Source: Streptomyces tubercidicus
Lineage (GTDB): Bacteria > Actinomycetota > Actinomycetes > Streptomycetales > Streptomycetaceae
DNA length: 64,000 bases
Direction of reading: 5' to 3'
Assembly (NCBI RefSeq): GCF_027497495.1
Contig: NZ_CP114205.1
Coordinates: forward strand, 6,324,001 to 6,388,000
In this document: positions 59,455 through 64,000 of the stretch, piece by piece
Position numbering within the stretch: the stretch's first letter is position 1
Layout of the letters: every line of letters begins with the position of its first letter
Translations under genes and position numbers: made by a program
Notes under the pieces: model-generated
Databases searched by the model: none
Seen by the model: only the letters and a program-made list of their open reading frames with translations
Told to the model about the DNA's origin: nothing

Positions 59455-61028
59455 CGCCCGGCCTCCTGCGCGGTGTTGAGAATGTTCACGCCCTCGAAGA
59501 GGGCGGACGGGCAGCCGTGCGAGACGGCGGCGACCTGGCCCGGCTGGGCCTTGCCGCAGTTGAAGGCGCCGCCCAGGACGTAGGTGTCCGGGCCGCCGAC
59601 CGCGGTCATCGAGCCCCAGAAGTCGGTGGTGGTCGCCTGATAGGCGACGTCCCGCAGCTGCCCGCACAGACGGCCGTTGCGGATCGCATACGCGCGCTGC
59701 TGGGTGAACTGGAAGTTGTACCGCTGCATATCGATGGACCAGGAGCGGTCGCCGACGACATAGATGCCGCGCTCCACCCCGGAGATCAGCTCGTCCGTCG
59801 ACGGCCCGTCCGCCGCCGGCCGCAGGGAGACATTGGCCATCCGCTGGAGCGGCACATGGCCGGGGGAGTCCGCGTACGCGCATCCGTTGGAGCGGGGGAA
59901 GCCCGTCAAACCGGCGATGCTGCGGTCGAGTTGATAGCCGACCAGGGTTCCGTCCTTGATCAGGTCCCAGGACTGTGCGGCCACCCCCTCGTCGTCGTAG
60001 CCGATCGTCGCGAGCCCGTGTTCGGCGGTCCGGTCGCCCGTCACATTCATCAGCGCGGAGCCGTACGCCAGCTTGCCGAGCTGGTCGAAGGTGGCGAACG
60101 AGGTCCCCGCGTACGCCGCCTCGTAGCCCAGCGCCCGGTCCAGCTCGGTGGCGTGCCCGACCGACTCATGGATCGTCAGCCAGAGGTTGGAGGGATCCAC
60201 CACCAGGTCGTACGCACCGGCCTCGACGGCCGGTGCGCGCATCTTCTCGGCGAGGTGCTCCGGGATACCGGCCAGTTCGCTGTCCCAGTCATAGGAGCCG
60301 CCGGTCAGGTACTCCCAGCCGCGCCCCACCGGCGGGGCCAGGGTGCGCATCGAGTCGAAGTCGCCGCTCGCCGGGTCCACCGCGACCGCGGTGAGCTGTG
60401 GATGCAGCCGGATGCGCTGCTGGGTGGTGCTGGTGCCATTGGTGTCCGCGTAGAACTTGTTCTCCTGGACGGTCAGCAGCGAGGCGTCCGCATGGGCCAC
60501 CCCGTCGGCGGCCAGCAGCCGCGCGCTCCAGTCGGCCAGCAGCCCGGTCTTGTCGGCATCCGGGACGTCAAAGGGGTTGATCTCGTACGAGGAGACCCAG
60601 GTCCGGTCCGGATGTGCGGGTTCCGCCGCCAGCTCCACCCGCCCACCCGTCGCCCACCGCCGCCCTTCGGCAGAAGTGCTGCGCGCTGCCCCTCCCTCTC
60701 CCGCGGCGCGGATCACCTTCGCCGACAGCTTCGCCATCGCCACCGCCTGCGCGGCCACCCGCGCCGCCGCGTCCATCGTCAGATCCACCCCGGAGGCGAA
60801 CCCCCAGGCCCCGCCGTGCACCACCCGCACCGCATACCCGAGGTCGGTGGTGTCCGAGGTCCCGGACGTACGGGCGTCCCGCAGCCGCCAGGACGCGTTG
60901 CGGATCCGCTCCAGGCGGAAGTCCGCATGGTCGGCGCCCAGCGCGCGGGCGCGGGCCAGCGCGGCATCGGCCAGCGCATGCAGCGGCAGCGCCAGGAATG
61001 TTTCGTCAACGGCATGGGGTGCAGGCAA
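59451..61028 (-). CDS. tldD: TldD/PmbA family metalloprotease (TldD-like)
   Basis: The 525-residue protein has the zinc-binding HExxxH in LTIHESVGHATELDRALG (about residue 285) and the C-terminal CGKAQPGQ and SHGCPSALFEGVNILNT, one of whose cysteines is the third zinc ligand in the family. It starts with TTG at 61028 preceded by GGGAGGA, a strong site that supports this rare start. In E. coli the pair processes peptide modifiers and microcin B17; no such peptide gene is seen here. Confidence 0.92.
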   Translation of the reverse strand: MPAPHAVDETFLALPLHALADAALARARALGADHADFRLERIRNASWRLRDARTSGTSDTTDLGYAVRVVHGGAWGFASGVDLTMDAAARVAAQAVAMAKLSAKVIRAAGEGGAARSTSAEGRRWATGGRVELAAEPAHPDRTWVSSYEINPFDVPDADKTGLLADWSARLLAADGVAHADASLLTVQENKFYADTNGTSTTQQRIRLHPQLTAVAVDPASGDFDSMRTLAPPVGRGWEYLTGGSYDWDSELAGIPEHLAEKMRAPAVEAGAYDLVVDPSNLWLTIHESVGHATELDRALGYEAAYAGTSFATFDQLGKLAYGSALMNVTGDRTAEHGLATIGYDDEGVAAQSWDLIKDGTLVGYQLDRSIAGLTGFPRSNGCAYADSPGHVPLQRMANVSLRPAADGPSTDELISGVERGIYVVGDRSWSIDMQRYNFQFTQQRAYAIRNGRLCGQLRDVAYQATTTDFWGSMTAVGGPDTYVLGGAFNCGKAQPGQVAAVSHGCPSALFEGVNILNTAQEAGR

Positions 61029-61285
61029 GGAGTCCTCCCGTGGTCGGCGCCTGCATCATGCCCTGTGGCGGGCCCGCGGCCCAGAGCGCACCGGGGCGCC
61101 GGCCGGGGTGGCGGGGTGCCGGGCCCGGTGCGGCGCGGCCGTCCGGGGCTCGTCAGCGGTCCGGGATTCCGCTGTGGATCCGCCGTACTCCCGCCGTACT
61201 CCCACCGCGGTTCTGTGGAGACCCGACAGTGACCGGCGCACGCGCCTGTCCGTGCTCGATTCCCCGGAAGAGCCCCCTGACCGAT

Positions 61286-61302
61286 AGTTTCGTATCGAAA
61301 CG
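61286..61302. promoter_or_regulatory. Palindromic operator overlapping the fabG promoter
   Basis: GTTTCG-TAT-CGAAAC (61288-61302) is a perfect 15-bp palindrome. TAGTTT (61286-61291) is a plausible -10, so a repressor bound here would cover the transcription start. fabG begins 33 bp downstream. The TetR style of the site suggests a fatty-acid regulator; none is identified in the window. In the same 61029-61334 gap CGCCGTACTCC occurs twice in tandem (about 61180-61201). Confidence 0.6.
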
Positions 61303-61334
61303 CTGGACGGACAGGAAACGGAAAGGGTGATCTC

Positions 61335-62039
61335 TTGAGCCGCTCGGTTCTGGTCACCGGAGGTAACCGCGGCATCGGCCTCGCCATTGCCCGTGCCTTC
61401 GCCGAGGCAGGCGACAAGGTCGCCATCACCTACCGCTCGGGCGAGCCCCCCGCGGGATTTTTGGCCGTGAAGTGTGACATCACGGACAACGAGCAGGTCG
61501 AGCAGGCGTACAAGGAGATCGAGGAGAAGCAGGGTCCGGTCGAGGTGCTGGTGGCCAACGCCGGCGTCACCCGTGACCAGCTGCTGATGCGGATGTCCGA
61601 GGAGGACTTCACCTCGGTCCTGGAGACCAACCTCACCGGCACGTTCCGGGTGGTCAAGCGCGCCAACCGCGCGATGCTGCGGGCCCGCAAGGGCCGGGTC
61701 GTGCTGATCTCGTCCGTGGTGGGCCTGATGGGCGCGCCGGGCCAGGCGAACTACGCCGCCTCCAAGGCCGGTCTGGTGGGCTTCGCCCGCTCGCTCGCCC
61801 GGGAGCTGGGCAGCCGCAACATCACCGTCAACGTCGTCGCCCCCGGCTTCGTCGACACCGACATGACCCGGGTGCTCACCGACGAGCAGCGTGAGGGCAT
61901 CGTCAAGCAGGTGCCGCTCGCACGCTATGCACAGCCCGAGGAGATCGCCGCCTCGGTCCGCTTCCTGGCCTCCGACGAGGCCGCGTACATCACCGGAGCC
62001 GTCATTCCTGTCGACGGCGGATTGGGCATGGGTCACTGA
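61335..62039 (+). CDS. fabG: 3-oxoacyl-ACP reductase (FabG)
   Basis: The 234-residue SDR starts with TTG at 61335, with GAAAGG about nine bases upstream; a GTG nearby is out of frame. VTGGNRGIG is the cofactor site, VANAG, then SSVVGLMGAPGQANYAASKAG with the catalytic Ser, Tyr and Lys, and PVDGGLGMGH at the end. Ketoreduction in type II fatty acid synthesis is likely, given the fabI gene 6 bp downstream. Position and order match the S. coelicolor fabG-fabI pair from memory. Confidence 0.93.
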   Translation: MSRSVLVTGGNRGIGLAIARAFAEAGDKVAITYRSGEPPAGFLAVKCDITDNEQVEQAYKEIEEKQGPVEVLVANAGVTRDQLLMRMSEEDFTSVLETNLTGTFRVVKRANRAMLRARKGRVVLISSVVGLMGAPGQANYAASKAGLVGFARSLARELGSRNITVNVVAPGFVDTDMTRVLTDEQREGIVKQVPLARYAQPEEIAASVRFLASDEAAYITGAVIPVDGGLGMGH

Positions 62040-62044
62040 TCAGC

Positions 62045-62815
62045 ATGAGTGGAATCCTTGCAGGCAAGCGCATCCTGGTCACGGGTGTCCTGACCGAGTC
62101 GTCGATCGCGTTCCAGGCGGCCAAGGTCGCCCAGAACGAGGGCGCCGAGGTCATTCTCACCGGCTTCGGCCGGCTCTCGCTCGTGGAGCGGATCGCCAAG
62201 CGGCTGCCCAAGCCCGCCCCGGTCATCGAGCTGGACGTCACCAACCAGGAGCACCTGGACGGTCTGGCCGACAAGATCCGCGAGCACCAGGGCGAGGGCG
62301 CCCGCCTCGACGGCATCGTGCACTCCATCGCCTTCGGTCCGCAGGGCGCCTTCAACTTCCTGGAGGCCGAGTGGTCGGACGTGGGCACCGCGGTCCAGGT
62401 CTCGGCGTACTCCTACAAGTCGCTGACAATGGCCTGCCTGCCGCTCATGGAGCACGGCGGCGCGGTCGTCGGCCTCACCTTCGACGCGCAGATCGCCTGG
62501 CCGAAGTACGACTGGATGGGCGTGGCCAAGGCGGCGCTGGAGAGCACCAACCGCTACCTGGCGCGTGACCTCGGTCCCAAGGGCGTCCGCTGCAACCTGG
62601 TCTCGGCCGGCCCGATCAAGTCGATGGCCGCCAAGTCCATCCCCGGCTTCGAGGAGCTGGCGGACGTGTGGAACCACCGTGCGCCGATCGGCTGGGACCT
62701 GGCCGACCCGGAGCCGGCCGGCCGTGGTGTCGTCGGCATGCTGTCCGACTTCTTCCCGCGCACGACCGGCGAGATCGTGCACGTCGACGGCGGCGTGCAC
62801 ATGATGGGCGCCTGA
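62045..62815 (+). CDS. fabI: Enoyl-ACP reductase (FabI/InhA type)
   Basis: The 256-residue enzyme has the InhA-like features GKRILVTGVLTESSIAF, LDVTNQEHLDGLA, VHSIAFGPQGAFN, the catalytic Tyr in QVSAYSYKSLT with Lys in GVAKAALESTNRYLARDLG, and PIKSMAAKSIPGF. It reduces trans-2-enoyl-ACP and is the triclosan/isoniazid-type target. It is translated together with fabG (ATG 62045, 5 bp after the fabG stop). Confidence 0.96.
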   Translation: MSGILAGKRILVTGVLTESSIAFQAAKVAQNEGAEVILTGFGRLSLVERIAKRLPKPAPVIELDVTNQEHLDGLADKIREHQGEGARLDGIVHSIAFGPQGAFNFLEAEWSDVGTAVQVSAYSYKSLTMACLPLMEHGGAVVGLTFDAQIAWPKYDWMGVAKAALESTNRYLARDLGPKGVRCNLVSAGPIKSMAAKSIPGFEELADVWNHRAPIGWDLADPEPAGRGVVGMLSDFFPRTTGEIVHVDGGVHMMGA

Positions 62816-62822
62816 CGCCCGC

Positions 62823-62970
62823 GCTTCCTCCGCCGAGGGGCGCCCGAGGCCCGCGCTTCCTCCATTGAGGGACGCCTGAAGCCCCGAGCTTCCTCCGCTG
62901 GCGGGCGCCGCGCCTGGCGCCCCGAGCTTCCTCTGTTGATGGGCGCCGCGTCTGGTGCCCGAGCTTCCTC
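62823..62970 (+). repeat. Degenerate GCTTCCTC repeat series after fabI
   Basis: GCTTCCTC(C/T) recurs at 62823, 62855, 62888, 62926 and 62963, at 32-38 bp spacing, usually preceded by GA or CG and with GGGCGCC-like words between. The complement is GGAGGAAGC. The units are too uneven to be CRISPR. They fill most of the gap between fabI and its terminator. Confidence 0.6.
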
Positions 62971-63008
62971 CGTACTGCCCGTCCCGCTGTGCCGGGGCGG
63001 GCAGTACG
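62971..63008. terminator. Terminator after fabI
   Basis: CGTACTGCCC (62971-62980) and GGGCAGTACG (62999-63008) are perfect arms, with an inner CCCG/CGGG extension. It lies between fabI and the convergent FadR-type gene. Confidence 0.75.
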
Positions 63009-63119
63009 CATCGCGCCACGGGAATACCACCCCCGCCCACCCCGTTGTGGCCCGCAGGGGGCGCCCGCCTCCCCTACGGGAACCGTTCGACCCCCTCAGG
63101 GCCCGGTACGGGTCAGCCC

Positions 63120-63800
63120 TCAGGCCCCCGGTACGGTCAGTCGGCAGCCGAAGGGGTGCGCGCTCGCCTCGGCCGCGGCCCGGTCGGCGTCGCCCGCGCG
63201 GATCGCCTCCACCAGCCGGGCATGGTCCATATATGCCTCGGGCCGCAGCTCCTCGCCCACATCGGCCCGCAGGAAGTCCCGCAGCACGCCCCCGAGGTCG
63301 GCGTAGATCTCGGCCAGCACCTCGTTGTGGGAGGCCGACACGATCGCCATGTGCAGGTTCGCATCCGCCTCCACGAAGGTCTCCGCCGCACCGGATTCCC
63401 AGGCCCGCTCGCGCCGCTCCAGCAGGGTGTCGATCTGGCGCAGTTCCTGAGGGGTGCGCCGCTCGGCGGCCAGCCGGGCGGCCGATGCCTCCAGGGCGCT
63501 GCGCAGCTCGGCGACGTGACCGGGCTCGGCCGCCGCGAACCGGCGGTTCATCACGCCGGCCAGCTCACTGGTGGCCACCACATAGGTGCCCGACCCCTGC
63601 CGGATGTCCAGCAGTCCGTTGTGGGCCAGCGCCCGTACGGCCTCACGGACGGTGTTACGGGCCACCCCGAGCTGCTCGACGAGCTCCGGCTCGGTCGGGA
63701 TGCGGGATCCCATCGGCCACTCGCCGGACGTGATCTGGGCGCGCAGCTGCGCGATCACCTGGTCCGCCAGCGCGGACCGGCGGGGCGAGGTCAGAGGCAT
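63120..63800 (-). CDS. FadR/GntR-family transcriptional regulator
   Basis: From ATG 63800 (MPLTSPRRSALADQV) the protein has 226 residues. The GntR winged helix is at residues 8-72 (IPTEPELVEQLGVARNTVREAVRALAHNGLLDIRQGSGTYV in pieces) and the FCD effector domain follows (VAELRSALEASAARLAAERR, EADANLHMAIVSASHNEVL, MDHARLVEAIRAGDADRAA). FCD regulators respond to small organic acids. It is divergent from the gene at 63945, and the palindrome between them is its likely site. Confidence 0.92.
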   Translation of the reverse strand: MPLTSPRRSALADQVIAQLRAQITSGEWPMGSRIPTEPELVEQLGVARNTVREAVRALAHNGLLDIRQGSGTYVVATSELAGVMNRRFAAAEPGHVAELRSALEASAARLAAERRTPQELRQIDTLLERRERAWESGAAETFVEADANLHMAIVSASHNEVLAEIYADLGGVLRDFLRADVGEELRPEAYMDHARLVEAIRAGDADRAAAEASAHPFGCRLTVPGA

Positions 63801-63922
63801 GGCTGCACTCCGTGGGGAAGAGGCGGACGGACGGCGGCGGTGCGGCACCCGCCGGACCCTGTCGGTTCCCGGCGCCGCCCGGGACATCAGAGGCTATCGG
63901 CATCAACTGGACAGGCATTCAT

Positions 63923-63941
63923 CCCATGATTCTATGATGGG
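63923..63941. promoter_or_regulatory. Operator/promoter of the divergent gene at the window end
   Basis: CCCATGAT-TCT-ATGATGGG is a 19-bp inverted repeat with one mismatch per arm. Inside it TATGAT (63933-63938) is a good -10, six bases before the ATG at 63945; TGGACA (63908-63913) is a -35 candidate with a long 19-bp spacer. The FadR-type regulator is the natural candidate to bind here. Confidence 0.55.
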
Positions 63942-63944
63942 CCC

Positions 63945-64000
63945 ATGGCAGACGACGACCTCGCGACCCTCGGCCCCGCCGCCGGGCCCCGTACGACCTC
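63945..64000 (+). CDS. Gene start at window edge (function not visible)
   Basis: ATG 63945 follows a TATGAT box by six bases, so the message is likely leaderless. The 18 visible residues (MADDDLATLGPAAGPRTT) are hydrophilic and give no family. As the divergent partner of a GntR/FCD regulator it may be a transporter or catabolic gene. Confidence 0.6.
   Translation, partial: MADDDLATLGPAAGPRTT

Noticed and set aside
62554..63030. Minus-strand open frame with repeated EEARASG peptides after fabI
   Set aside because: The peptide repeat arises from the GCTTCCTC DNA repeat and overlaps fabI in antisense; no start signal.

Overview
The window is chromosomal DNA of a high-GC actinomycete, almost certainly a Streptomyces. 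The evidence is the very high GC with strong third-position bias, frequent GTG and TTG starts, many genes preceded by a -10 box 6-7 nt before the start codon (leaderless type), a LAXTG-type sortase substrate, an ectABCD operon, a PHO box, and a gene matching the nucleoid protein Gbn. From memory, the order ectoine, LAETG protein, cobalamin, pit, Gbn, S8 protease, moaA, tyrS, tldD/E, fabG/fabI follows the S. coelicolor SCO1867-to-SCO1814 core region. Two segments do not follow that order and look strain-specific: about 1-6.4 kb and about 40.5-49.6 kb.

Layout. 0-6.4 kb: an IclR regulator (cut by the window edge) divergent from an aldehyde dehydrogenase; a divergent alpha/beta hydrolase and FAD monooxygenase with a perfect 25-bp palindrome between them and a TetR gene downstream; and a class V aminotransferase fold enzyme. 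6.5-9.9 kb: ectABCD on the minus strand with a long 5' region holding a GlnR-like box and phased CGGARA repeats. 10.5-12.9 kb: an amidohydrolase and a cell-wall-anchored LAETG protein. 13.0-23.0 kb: a minus-strand cobalamin operon (cbiB, cobQ, ChlI/D-type chelatase, cobO, cobB, cobE-like, cbiX, cobC-like) headed by a cobalamin riboswitch. 23.2-24.8 kb: a small membrane protein and a Pit phosphate transporter behind a PHO box.

25-32 kb: a class II aldolase, a membrane-anchored hydrolase, a HEAT-like hypothetical, an ABC-F ATPase preceded by an 8-residue leader peptide and competing hairpins, Gbn with a GATC cluster upstream, and an enoyl-CoA hydratase. 32-35.4 kb: an Asp23/Gls24 envelope-stress cluster with a divergent partner. 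35.5-40.5 kb (minus): an atypical SDR, a GH15 enzyme, SURF1, a small zinc-ribbon protein and a DEDDh exonuclease with a BRCT domain.

40.5-49.6 kb: a repeat-rich intergenic region; a TetR gene divergent from an uncharacterised operon (acetoacetate-decarboxylase fold protein, SDR, two amidohydrolases) that carries two rare TTA codons and so probably depends on bldA; a GNAT remnant; an alkylglycerol-monooxygenase-like enzyme translationally coupled to a lysoplasmalogenase; and a MerR regulator that appears frameshifted into a TIGR03086-type domain. 49.7-64 kb: a secreted subtilisin, DUF485 with an acetate-type symporter, moaA, small conserved proteins, tyrS, a TldD/TldE pair, fabG-fabI behind a palindromic operator, a FadR-type regulator, and the first codons of a divergent gene.

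The best-supported items for follow-up are the ABC-F leader/attenuator, the bldA-dependent operon, the ether-lipid-cleavage-like pair, the Gbn GATC cluster and the phased repeats upstream of ectA.
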